Of a DNA stretch of 64,000 nt, positions 31,900 to 41,882 are shown in pieces. The translations under genes were made by a program, and so were the position numbers. This DNA is from Megascapheus bottae (lineage: Eukaryota > Chordata > Mammalia > Rodentia > Geomyidae), in the NCBI GenBank assembly GCA_024803745.1, contig JANJXV010000037.1, forward strand, positions 10,555,001-10,619,000, read 5' to 3'. Numbering within the stretch: the first letter of the stretch is position 1; each line of letters opens with the position of its first letter. The notes under the pieces are model-generated. The model had not been told where the DNA came from. It searched no databases and worked only from the letters and a program-made list of their open reading frames with translations.

Positions 31900-34700
31900 C
31901 CCCCCCCCATCCAATTAAAAGCTCCCCACCGCGGGGCCTGACCCCACCCCCACCCCCGCGGGCTGGGGCGGCTGAGGTGGCGCCGGGCGTTCAAATCGCG
32001 CTCCAAACAAGTCCGCAGCGGCCGCGCTCGCAGCCCCCGCCAGGCGGCCCCAGCGGAAAACTTGAAAGGGACTCTGTGTGCCGGCGGCCCCGGGGCGGCT
32101 CCGGCGGGGGCGACGGCCGAGCGAGCACACACGCCCCCCTCCCCAGCGCTTCCTGAGCAAACGCGGGGGTGGGGTGGCCGAGCCCACGACAAAACCCAGG
32201 GCTCCAAACTGCGCCCGCCGCCCAGGGGAAGGCGGTCATCCAGCAGCCCGGCCGCTCCCTCCCTTTCAGCACACCCCAATCCCGACTCCAGCTCCCAGAC
32301 CACCCAGGGCTCCCAGGGCAAAGTCGGGCGCGGTGGCCAAACCTTCAGCGCCCCGTCACTGGAGACCCCCCCCCCGGGACAGGTCTCTCCGGATGAGTCA
32401 CTGCAGACCTGCCCCCCCACCCCGTCTCCTGGTGCCTCCCGTAGCCTTTGGTACCAGCCAAGTCGGGGCACCCCTTACCATTCCCCCGAGAGGAGAAAAA
32501 CATATACCGCTCTCTCATTGGTGGTTTCAGTTCTTCTGACAGGTCCCGGGAAGTCCCCCCCCCATTAAAAACTGGGGTCCCTCACTCGGGTCTATCCTAC
32601 ACATAAACAAAGCCGGACGCACCCCGCCGGAAAGCAGCCCAATGGGGGAGGACAACTTCCCCTAGTCAGAAAATTAACACATTCCTCTTGAGGCGGCTCG
32701 GCCCCTCGCCCCCGGGATGCGAAGGGAAGGGCGGGCGTGGGGGAGGGGGTGGGGGTTCGGGGCGGACTTCAGGGCTAAATTCTGGGCCAGGGCGGCGTGA
32801 CGAGGGCCCGGGACGCCCGCCTCCCCGCCGCCCCGCAGCTAGGGGAACACCCCCGTTCTCCGTCCCGGGCTGTACACGCTGCTTGGCACCCGCGGGGCTC
32901 GCAGGCAGCCCGAAAGACTCCCCAAGGTTGGAGGGGGGGGAGAGAGGTGGTGGAGCACGGCGGAGGTGGGGGCGATACTTCGGTGTGGGGGGGAGGTCAA
33001 AGTTGATCAGCCCACCCCTGCACCCCAGGGGCAGCGGGGGCGAGGAGCCGCGGAGGGGAAAACAGAAGTGGCCGCCGCCTCTTCCAAGTGTGGGGGGGGA
33101 GGCTCGGCCACGCGTGGCCGAGGACGCTCAGGGCAGCGACGCTCGTCCCCCCCAAAACCCCGGGGCTGCGAGTGGGCTCGGGCGTCCGGAGCGCGCGCCG
33201 GAGACATCCAGGAAGCCGCCCCCGCCGGCGCAGCGCCCGCTCGGCACCCAGCCGACGACCCCGGGCGCCCGCGGCTCCAGCGTCGGCGACCACCCGTCCA
33301 GGGGAAGCGACCCTACCCAACGGGGAGACCCCCCGGTCCCACCCCACGGCCCCCACCCCGCCGTCCTCGACCCTAAAAACCCTCTTTTTGTCTGAACTCA
33401 GTGATCTGCGACCGAGCAGACTGCGGCTGGGGAAGGCTGGGGTACAGCGGCGGCCACAGAGCGTTCACCGGCGCGAGGTCCCCCAGGCTCCGGGGTTCCG
33501 CAGCTCCGGCTGCAGGCGTCCCCCGCCCCTCCCGAACACGGACCCCTCCTTCCCCGTCCCTCCTTCTCCACACCTGAACTTCGGGGGAACCCGCGCCGCC
33601 AAACTTTCCGCCGACTTGCTGCGAACTCCGGCCCCGGCCGCGCACCGAGCCCCGGGGGAGGAGAGGGAGGGAGGCGGGGAAGGGGAGGGGGCTGGACTGG
33701 AGGGGGGGGTCGGGGGAGGGCCGTGGCCCGACACCTACCGGCTCTCCGCGTCGTCCGAGTCGCCGCCGCCGCCGTCGCCGCGAGGCCGGGGGGAGGGGCG
33801 GGGCGGGGAGCCGCGCTCCGCTCCGGGCACCGCCGCCGCCGCGGTGCGCTCCGCTCCAGTCGCCCGCCGAGCCCGGGTCCGGAGCCGGAGTCGCGTCGCC
33901 GCGGCTGGCCCGAGGCGGGGAGGGGGGGGGAGCCTGCAGCACCTGCCCCTCCTCCCCCTCCCCGCGGCCCAAATTAAAAAACAACAAAAAGCAACTAATC
34001 ACCCCCGAGTGGAGCGGAGCGCGGCGCGGCGGGCGGAGGGCTCAGCGCGCGGCGCCCGGACTCAGCAGGCGGCGGGCATGGCTGGGCGCGGGGCTGGGAC
34101 GCGGGGCCCGGCTCTGCGGGCTGTGTGTGGGAGGGGGTGAGGCTCCACCGCTTTTCTGGCTCGGCTCGGACGCCTGCTCTCTCACCGCCAGCGCCGCCGC
34201 CTCTACATCCCCGCTCAGGCTCCGCCGCCTCTGCCGCCGCCGCCGCGCGCCCGCCCGGGCAGGAGCTCTGAATGCTGCCCGGGGGCTGCCGGCAAAACCC
34301 GGACCGGACTCCACGCTCCCTCCTCGTCCCCCCCCCCTCCACCCCGTCTCCCCCTCCCTCCTCCCGCCGCCTCCCTCCTAGCGCAGCTCTGGCCACTTGG
34401 ACGCCGCAGGCTCGGAGGCTGGAAGCCGCTACCACTACGCCTCCGGATGCCCGCGCCCGGTCTAGGTGGGCCGAGGCTCAGCTCCACTCGAGAGCCCCGC
34501 TTCACCTTTTTTCCGTGCAACTTTACGGGGGGCGGTGGAGGAAAAGGATCGCCCCGCTTTGTAAGGGATGTCTGGGTTTGGAGACGCACCTTCCGGGGTA
34601 AATCAGCCGCCCTGGGCCCCCACAGCACCAGCTGGGCTAGAAGCTAAGACGATCGGGAGGGAGGGCTGGGCCGCGCCTCCAGCTCAGGTGCTCCTAGGAA
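31900..34700 (-). promoter_or_regulatory. CXXC5: Large CpG island, presumed CXXC5 promoter
   Basis: GC-rich DNA with dense CpG, densest at about 33080-34300, with many Sp1-like GGGCGG/CCGCCC and GCC-repeat tracts. There is no SINE from about 31150 to 36310. Housekeeping and developmental genes usually have such islands at their first exon. The next gene after UBE2D2 in mammals is CXXC5 in the same orientation, and the spacing from the UBE2D2 end (about 22 kb) is of the expected order, so this is assigned to CXXC5 on the minus strand. The island is seen directly; the gene name is inferred from synteny, because no CXXC5 coding sequence is in the window. No TATA box was recognised. Confidence 0.75.
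33739..34000 (-). other. CXXC5: Candidate non-coding first exon of CXXC5
   Basis: Inside the CpG island the minus strand shows a GC-rich stretch containing GGC/GCC trinucleotide repeats and ending CGGAGAGCCG, directly before GTAGGTGT, a good splice donor. This is what the 5' UTR exon of a CpG-island gene looks like. The left boundary is the donor at 33739/33738; the right boundary is a guess because no start signal is visible. CXXC5 codes in its later exons, so a non-coding first exon is expected. It could also be a chance GT site. Confidence 0.35.
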
Positions 34701-36311
34701 CTGTGCCGCCTAGCCCTGGACTGGTTCAGAGACCCCACCCCTCCAGAACACTTCCTGGATCCGTTGGGTACTGGGTCCACCGTGAGAATAGTAGTGGAGA
34801 CTCCTGTCTCCATTGCACAGATAGGGAAACTGATCCGAGGAAGGACGCTTTGTCTTTTAAGAGGCGGGCGCCAAAACCTAACTGAATCCTGAGGCTTAGG
34901 CGACTAGGATACAGAACCACGACCGGTGAACTCGGTGCCTGAGCAGTACCTGGAACACCGCAGCGCTCAGCAGAAACTAGTGGAAAGAGAAACCTCAGCC
35001 TTGTCAGAGTAGGTGCCCACTTGGGGGGGGGGGGATTTGGGTTCTGCATATCTTCGTCCTTATTCCATCAGTGCTCCCTCCATCTGCCCAGCTTGGGCTA
35101 ATCCTATGGCTGCAGATGTCTTCGCAGCTATCCATAGAGAGAGCCCCGGGCTCGTATAATCCCAAACTGCATATAATCAATCCCAAAGTGGAAGTTCTCC
35201 AATTCTCTGGGATTCATGCAGGCGGGTTAACAAGCAGAAAATGCTGCCCCCCCCAACTTGAGCGGGGGAGGGGGAGGAGCAGGGCTGTTGGGGAAGTGGG
35301 CCTAGTGTTAAACGTTACAGCCTGACATCTATTGGGGTCCAGATAGCAGGGAGTTAACTGCCACGACCCGACCGCCTCCAGCCACAGGCTAAGCCTCCGT
35401 GAGAGAAGCGAAACTGTCTCCCACCTCACTGCTTCCTCTCTCCTCTGTGGGCCCTGGCTGTCTCCCAGCCATAGTGAAGGCCATGGAACTTGGGTCTCCC
35501 TGGAACTGAGGCTCCAAACTGAAGCCTCCACACCTTCTTTATAGGAGAACTTGGAGCCTGAACCCAACTGGGACTGGGAGTGGTGTCAAAGGACAGAATT
35601 CAGCTGGTATATGGAATATGTAGCCTCACCTTCCACTCCTGACATAGAAGGCAGGCCATTTAAAGTGACTCCTCCTTCTCCTCCCAGGCATTGCAGACCC
35701 CCCCACCCCACATGGTCTTTACAAAGAATGGCTCTTCTAGCATGCTGGTGAGCTCCTCTCCTCCAACAGGCTTCTTCAAAGCCACTCTTTGTAAACATAC
35801 CATGCGAAGAAAAGCAAGATGCTTGCTATGGGAAGACAATTTTAAAATGGTGAAGGCACCCAGATGTTCACTCTCACACTGCTTAAACACACATTCTGGG
35901 CCTCACCCTGAGCATCAGGCACTGTTTGGCACTGACCATGTGAGGAAATTGAGGCATATCCAGAATGTCCCAGCACTTAATGTTTGGGGAAGGTGAGGCA
36001 CAAACTAGGAAGAGGTACCTATCAACATACAAGGATTAGAACCTAAAAGGTAAAAGCACCCTATAGATCCCAGACACCTGAGGTCAGTGCAGAGTGAAAA
36101 GGTCTATGCCGGGATCTACACCTTAGGGAATTCCTATTATCCAATTTAGGGGACCATTCCCCCCCCTTCCACACCCAAGGAGACTACAGACTATAGTGTT
36201 CCCAGTGGAGATGATTTCCCCAGGGAAATGGTGATGGCACATGTCTGATCCAACTTAAAGAATAGAGGATTTTGGAATTTTCCCATCTGTAAATTAAAAC
36301 CTGATAGAGGT
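34701..36311. other. Unique region upstream of the CpG island
   Basis: No gene recognised. MIR-like remnants near 34795-34840 and 35890-35960 (CAGGCACTGTTTGGCACTG). The rest is unique. Confidence 0.4.
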
Positions 36312-36803
36312 ATTGGAGGAATAGTTCAGTTGATAGAGTGCTAGGCACGAGTGAAAATTTCAGGTACTAAGTTCAAGTCCCAGTCCTGGACCTAAACAAA
36401 TAAAGAAACAAGGACAGAGGGCTAGGGGCTGGTTGCTCATGCCTGTAATCCTAGCTCATGCCTGTAATCCTAGCTACTCAGGAGGCCGAGATCTGAGGAT
36501 CAAGGTTCAAAGCCAGCCCAGGCACAAAAGAACCTGGACTCTTCAATTAACCTCTAGAAAATGAGAAGCGGGGCTTGGCTCAAGGGCAGGGCAGTAGCCT
36601 AGAGCTGAAGAGCTCAGGGACAGTGCCCAGGCCAAGTTCAAGCCCCATGACCCACAAAAAAAAAGAACAAGAGGGGAGAGTTCAGGCAGGTTATCCATAT
36701 GGAAAATGCAATGCACAGGTGTTGGAGGCGTGGCTCAAGAGGTAGATCACCAACCAATGAGTGAAAGCATCAGATACTGAGTTCAAGTCCGGGTCTCAGA
36801 CAA
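36312..36803 (+). repeat. SINE cluster, including a copy with an internal 19-base duplication
   Basis: tRNA-like monomers at about 36312-36400 and 36715-36803 (GAGTTCAAGTCCGGGTC) flank a composite SINE at 36424-36664. In that copy a 19-base unit, GCTCATGCCTGTAATCCTA, occurs twice in direct tandem at 36435-36453 and 36454-36472. Confidence 0.75.
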
Positions 36804-37782
36804 AAAAAGTAGTATGTCTAGAAAATGTCCTGCACAAGACATCCACATAGACTTCTCTGTTATAGATAAGAGAGAAAAGTGGAGGACATCTAGAAAGAAT
36901 GGGACGGGGAGCTTTACCCTTTCCCAAGAACAGAGATCACCAGCAAAGGAATATTCATCTCAACATTATTGTTCACCTTTCTGTTGAATTTTCAACCAAC
37001 CATAGATTTCAAGTTAGGAAGTACATTCCTCAAGTCTCCAACCCCTTTGGTGAAGACAAGAGACCTTTGGCGTCTACCTGCCCTGTCTTCTACAGTGGAG
37101 TATGTCTCAATCCAGGACTCTGAAACAGCACTCTCCTTCTCATTCATCTTCATATCCCCTCCTCAAGCGAGGGCTAAGGATTCAACCCAGAGCTTTCTGT
37201 AAGCTAAACAAGGGCTCCATCACTTTCCTCTCCCTCATCCCCTCATGCCACTCTCTTGAATCCTGCTGAAAACACTCATATCTAGCATCGAGGTGTGGCT
37301 CCCCAGATCCCTGCCCTGCCTTGGCTTTCCTACCAAGGAAATCCTTGAGCCCTACTGACCAACACCAAACATCGGCAAACCCTTCAGATACTCCCAAGGC
37401 CCTGCTTCAGGATGCTAGGACTTTAGATATTCTGTTCCTTCTGCCTAGAAGTGATTTAATCAAGCTCATCTCATAAATTTCCTGGTGAAGACCAATAACA
37501 TATATCATCTCCACTGGAAATCTTCTCTGTCACTTCTAGTCTGAGTTTGAGCCATACCAACAAGGTCACAAGTAGCCTTTGGGGGAATCAGAAAAACAAA
37601 AAAGGGTAATTCTTTGGGTAGCTGAAAGAACATACAGATTGGTCCATGGACAAGCCTTCTAGCCTTTGCTTGGTATCATTTGGAAAGGTATGCACTGCAC
37701 ATGTGCACTCTGGGCTGGCATTGGGCTTGTCATTTATCCTCTCATATGGCTTCAGTAACTACAGTGCACAGAAGTAGGTTTT

Positions 37783-38030
37783 CTTGGGCTCTGTGGCTCA
37801 AATGGTAGAGTTGCTAGCCTTGAGCAAAAGAAGCTCAAGGACGAGTGTGTAGGCCCCGAGTTCAAGGCCCAGGACTGGCACACAAAAAAATTCTGTTTCT
37901 TTATTTTACTTTATTTTATTGTTGGGATAATGTATAGAGGGGTTACAGTTATATTCATCAGGTAATTATTTCTTAAACCTTGATACCCTTTCTCATGTTT
38001 TTGTCCCCTCTCCCTCCCCCCACTTCTTTT
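37783..38030. repeat. Geo right-half fragment (+) and unnamed A-tailed repeat (-)
   Basis: 37783-37890 holds the Geo half alone. 37900-38030, reversed, matches the insert at 41326 over most of its length: ATAATGTATAGAGGGGTTAC and CTCATGTTTTTGTCCCC are shared exactly. Confidence 0.75.
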
Positions 38031-38112
38031 GTTGATTTTTTGCAGTGCTAGGGTTCAAATTCAAGGCAGCATTATGCTAGGCAAACTGAATCACTGAGAT
38101 ATGTAGTTGCTG

Positions 38113-38343
38113 TTGTTGTTTTATCAGTTGTGGGACTTGAACTCAGAGCCTGGGTATCGTCCCTGAGCAATTTTGCTCAAGGATAGAGCTCTACCACTTT
38201 CAGCCACAGCTCCGCTTCTGGTTTTTGAGTGGATAATTGGAGGAGAGTTTCATAGAGATTTTTCTGCCCAGACTGGCTTCAAACCATGATCCTCAGATCT
38301 CAGCCTCCTGAGTAGCTATGATTATAGAGCCCCAGATGCCCAG
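38113..38343 (-). repeat. Composite B1-like/Geo SINE
   Basis: Reverse copy with GTGGGACTTGAACTCAGAGC and CCTCAGATCTCAGCCTCCTG. Confidence 0.8.
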
Positions 38344-38602
38344 CAGAAATAGCTTTTATTTACTTACTAGTCCCCATATCCACTCATTACCACCATCTGT
38401 GAAAATTCTTTGAGGCTGAGGGAGGGTCTTTTACTTACTTGAGGCCTGAAGGTTCTAAGTAACTAGTAATAACAATAGCAGCCAACATCTTTCTGATCTC
38501 TGAGTTATGTGCCCAGCTTATGCTAATTGCTTTCTGTGCATAATTAATCCTTAGGTTCCCTACTCTAGCCCAGGGTTACAAAGTAGCAAAACCAGAATGT
38601 CA

Positions 38603-38816
38603 TTTTTTTTTTTTTTTTACCAGTCCTGGGGCTTGAACTCAGGGCATGAGCACTGTCCTTGGGTTTTCTCAAGGCTAGAGCTCTACCACTTGAGCCTCAG
38701 CAACACTTCTGGCTTTTTTTTTTCCTATGTATGTGGTGCGGAGGAATTAAACCCAGGACTTCGTGCATGCTAGGCAAGCAGACAAGCACTCTACTACTAG
38801 GCCAAACTCCCGGCCC
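38603..38816 (-). repeat. IDL-Geo SINE, young, 11-base target duplication
   Basis: Reverse copy from the T-run to AAACTCCCGGCCC. CCAGAATGTCA is duplicated at 38592-38602 and 38817-38827. It carries a local duplication, GCAAGCAGACAAGCACTC. Confidence 0.9.
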
Positions 38817-38927
38817 CCAGAATGTCAATTTATACTTCCACAACCACCTGTTTTAGCTAATGCTCATCATAGATTAAAAGAGCAATGACAAAAAAGACTG
38901 CATGAGGGGAAGTATAGGATTTAGGAT

Positions 38928-39110
38928 CTTCAGGCACTTTGGGCTCCTGTCTATAATCCTAGTTACTCATGGAATTTTGAAGTTTGAAGCCAGCCTACAC
39001 AGAAAAACCCTCTATTTCCAGTTAACCAACAAAATGATGTACTAGAGGGTGACTCAAGCTGTAGAGTGCTAGCAAGTATTCAAGCCCAGTACTGGCATGC
39101 TCTAAAAGCA
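38928..39110 (+). repeat. Degraded composite SINE
   Basis: Recognised by CTATAATCCTAGTTACTC, CCAGTTAACCAACAAAATG and GTAGAGTGCTAG in order. Confidence 0.55.
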
Positions 39111-40679
39111 GCACTCATGCTCACACAAAGATAGCCAGTCCTCACTTTAAATCTACCCCTCTCTGGGCCCACTGCCCTCACCTGTATCACAAAGCACAGA
39201 AGCAGGGCTTGGCTGCCCTGCCTGCTACAGCAGAATACAGAATAGTCTTCAATGAGGTCACCCTAGATTATGAACTTCCCAGCGTGAACAGAAGCAGAAA
39301 AGAGCTTTACTGCTCTAGCCTGTGGCCTTGGAGTCTCAGCCCTCACACTTACTCCATTCCTTAGGTTTCATTCACCCCTACCCATGGCCTTTGAAAGGGA
39401 CACTAAAGGGGGAAGTCAAACAAGCCCTATCTGCGTCCCAAGTGGCCCAGGCTTGCCCATTCCTGAGAAATCAGTTTGGTGGTTCACACCTGGCCTTGAT
39501 CTGTGTACACAGGAAGGAAGGGAGGACAGAAATGGGGCTCCAGCTCGGGGATAAAATGGCTATGAGGGAGCAGATGCCAGTCCAGTCTCCCTCCCTCACT
39601 CCTGCATATTTTCCACGTATAGACAACCATAGATACAGTCCCACAAGGAACTTGGCCTGTATGTGCAGGGCCATTTGGGGAAGTGTCACACCCGTGCAGT
39701 AGCCCTCGGCTTCTCTAGGTACCAAAGCTGAGACTCCAGGACTCTAAGGACCAGGAAGAGAAGAGGGGAGGCTTTAGTCTAAGGGGACAACACTATGTCA
39801 CAAATCTCTGAATACTAGACCTAGAGGACACCTTACCCAGAGAGAATACAGCTGGGCCTAAAAGGGCCCTGCCCAAGGCCTGCAGGCTGGGGCGGGGTGG
39901 TACTGCAGGCCAGCTAGGGGTGGATGGAGGGGTGGGGCTCAGTTTCCTCTCTCTGTCTCTCTCTCTCTCTCTCCTCCCCCCCCTCAGGCCCCAGAGAACA
40001 GAGCTGGGCTTTAAATACCCTTCTCACTAGGACTTCTGAAAATAGGCTCATCTCTCTCCTCAAATGAGGGCCCCCCTCAACACCCCAGATAGCAACCCTT
40101 AGACTGTCCTTGCCTTCAGACCTGGGGGAGACTGGGTGCTCCAGCTGTGCCTGGGGTGGGCCCAAAGATGAACTGTTCTTTGAACTGGTGGGACAGGTTC
40201 TGTGTCTAGCTGCCTGGGCAGTCACGGGTTGCTTGCTAGGCCCCGAGGAGGGAGGGCTCCGGAAGGGGCCCCTCGTAAATCGTTAACTCCCTGAGCCACC
40301 TCTGGGTCCCCTGGGCCCCACCTACAGTTGTGATTCTGTCTCTGAGTGCCCACCCAGGGGCCCGGAGTCAAAGGTCAGAGCCAGAGGTTTTAGCACCTGG
40401 ACAAGTCTGAAAAAGGGGCAGAAAGTGCCAGTTACAGAAGGCCCATCCTCTAAATTTGAAGTTTCTCCCTCTAGTCTGCCCTCCAGCCTTCCTGCTGCAA
40501 CCCTGACCTTTGTCTTTCCAGGGGGAAAAAAAACACTCACAGGTGGGCCTCAAGGCAACCCCTAGGCAAGTCTCAGATAATTATGCCAGTCCTACCAGCT
40601 CCACATTAAAGAAGTAGGCTTTGAATGAGGTGAGGAAAGTGACAGTATAGTTTTGCTGCTGTTGGGTTTTTCTTTTTCT
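39111..40679. other. Unique intergenic sequence
   Basis: SINE-free and partly GC-rich, with a (CT)n run at about 39948-39975. No gene recognised. Confidence 0.45.
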
Positions 40680-40940
40680 TTTTTTATTTGTTTTGTTTTG
40701 TTTTGTTTTGTGCAGGTCCTAGGGCTTGAACTCAGTGCCTGAGTACTGTCCCTGAGCTTTTTCCTGTTCAAGGTTAGCATTCTACCACTTGATCTACAGC
40801 CCCACTTCCAGATTTCTGATGGTTACTTGAAGATAAGTCTCATAGACTTTCCTGCCTGGGCTGGCTTTGAACCAGTGTCCAAAGATCTCAGTCTTCTGAG
40901 TAGATAGGATTATAAGCAAGAGACCTTGCCACCTAGCCTT
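40680..40940 (-). repeat. Composite B1-like/Geo SINE
   Basis: Starts with a (GTTTT)n run, then CAGGTCCTAGGGCTTGAAC, and ends near AGTAGATAGGATTATAAGC. Confidence 0.8.
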
Positions 40941-41156
40941 AGCACAGTTTTGAATTAGGATGGGGCCCTGGGCATCCCTTCAGCTTTCCTTTCCAGTGCA
41001 GAATATGTTAAAGCCTTTATTTGCCTAGTAAGTAATCAGTTTATCAACACATTTGTATTTTGTAAATAAAGAGACTGGAGCTCTGAGAGCTGAGCAGACT
41101 CCTGGCTCTGGCAGCTATGCCTGGATTGGGACCAGTTTTTGTTTTTGGAGTGTTTG

Positions 41157-41575
41157 TTTTCTCATGCTGGTCCTAGAGCTTGAACTCGGGCCTAGGTGCT
41201 GTCCCTGATCGATCTTTCTCTTTCTTCTTTCCTTCTTTCTTTCTTGTGCATGACTAATGTTCTATCACTTGAGTCAGGCTCTCACAGCTTGTTGCTGGGT
41301 AATTGGACATAAGAATCTTACAAACCTGGGGGGAGGGAAATGGGGACAAAAACATGAGAGGGGGTATCAATGTGTGAGAAGTGCATCTACTACCTGGTGA
41401 ATGTAACTGTAACCCCTCTATACATTACCCTGACAATAAAAAAAAAACAAAAAATGGAAAAAAAAGAATCTTACAAACTTTTCTGCTTAGGCTGGCTTTG
41501 AACTGGGATCCTTAGATTTCAGCCTCCTGATAGCTAGGATTACAGGTATAAACCATCGATGTTCAGCTAGAACCT
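41157..41575 (-). repeat. Composite SINE split by a later insertion
   Basis: The reversed SINE runs from TGCTGGTCCTAGAGCTTG to about 41325, stops, and resumes at 41464 with the same bases, then ends near GATAGCTAGGATTACAGG. A CTTT-rich expansion lies inside it at about 41215-41245. Confidence 0.85.
41326..41463 (+). mobile_element. Short 5'-truncated retroelement end inserted into a SINE
   Basis: A 138-base insert ending in GACAATAAAA plus a poly-A tail, flanked by an exact 15-base duplication AAGAATCTTACAAAC (41311-41325 and 41464-41478). A-tail plus target duplication shows LINE-type retrotransposition. The body matches the repeat at 37900. It is probably the 3' end of a LINE or LINE-mobilised element; the family name is unknown to me. 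Confidence 0.85.
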
Positions 41576-41736
41576 CTGAAGGTGTTCAGCCAATCTCAAA
41601 TTTTGAAGCCTTATAGGTAGGGAAATACCCTGAAGGCAAAAGTGGTCAGACAAGCCCACTACTACACTGTAATACTGCTTGGGGAATCATGTGCGTGCGT
41701 GTGTGCATGTGCACACACACAAGTGTGCATATGAGC

Positions 41737-41882
41737 ATTATTTCTAGAGCTTGAACTCAGGACCTATGGCTCTTGCTTAGCTTTTTTGCTAGCAAAGGGG
41801 CCACACTTCCAATGATGGCATTTTGCTAGTTAATTGGAGAATAGAGTCTCATAGACTTTTTCTGCCTAGGCTGGCATTGAAG
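41737..41882 (-). repeat. Partial composite SINE
   Basis: Reverse copy with GAGCTTGAACTCAGGACC and CTAGTTAATTGGAGA, lacking its B1-like end. Confidence 0.65.

Larger units (their letters stand above)
1..33738 (-). other. CXXC5: Presumed first intron of CXXC5 (partial)
   Basis: About 34 kb with no recognisable coding exon on either strand. The CXXC zinc-finger motif and the serine/glycine-rich N-terminus of CXXC5 are absent, so the coding exons should lie left of position 1. The region alternates SINE clusters with SINE-free, GC-rich or conserved-looking blocks typical of a long regulatory intron. CXXC5 protein is a CXXC-type DNA-binding factor that also binds Dishevelled and dampens Wnt signalling. 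The assignment rests on gene order only. Confidence 0.6.

Noticed and set aside
32688..33395. 235-codon open frame on the plus strand
   Set aside because: Proline/glycine/arginine-rich GC artefact within the presumed CXXC5 promoter.
1..33738. CXXC5 coding exon inside the window
   Set aside because: I looked for the CXXC zinc-finger pattern and the serine/glycine-rich N-terminus on the minus strand and found neither.
33088..34140. 350-codon open frame on the plus strand in the CpG island
   Set aside because: The product is low-complexity arginine/proline/glycine sequence typical of GC-rich DNA with few stop codons. Overlapping frames on both strands are also open, and no domain is visible.
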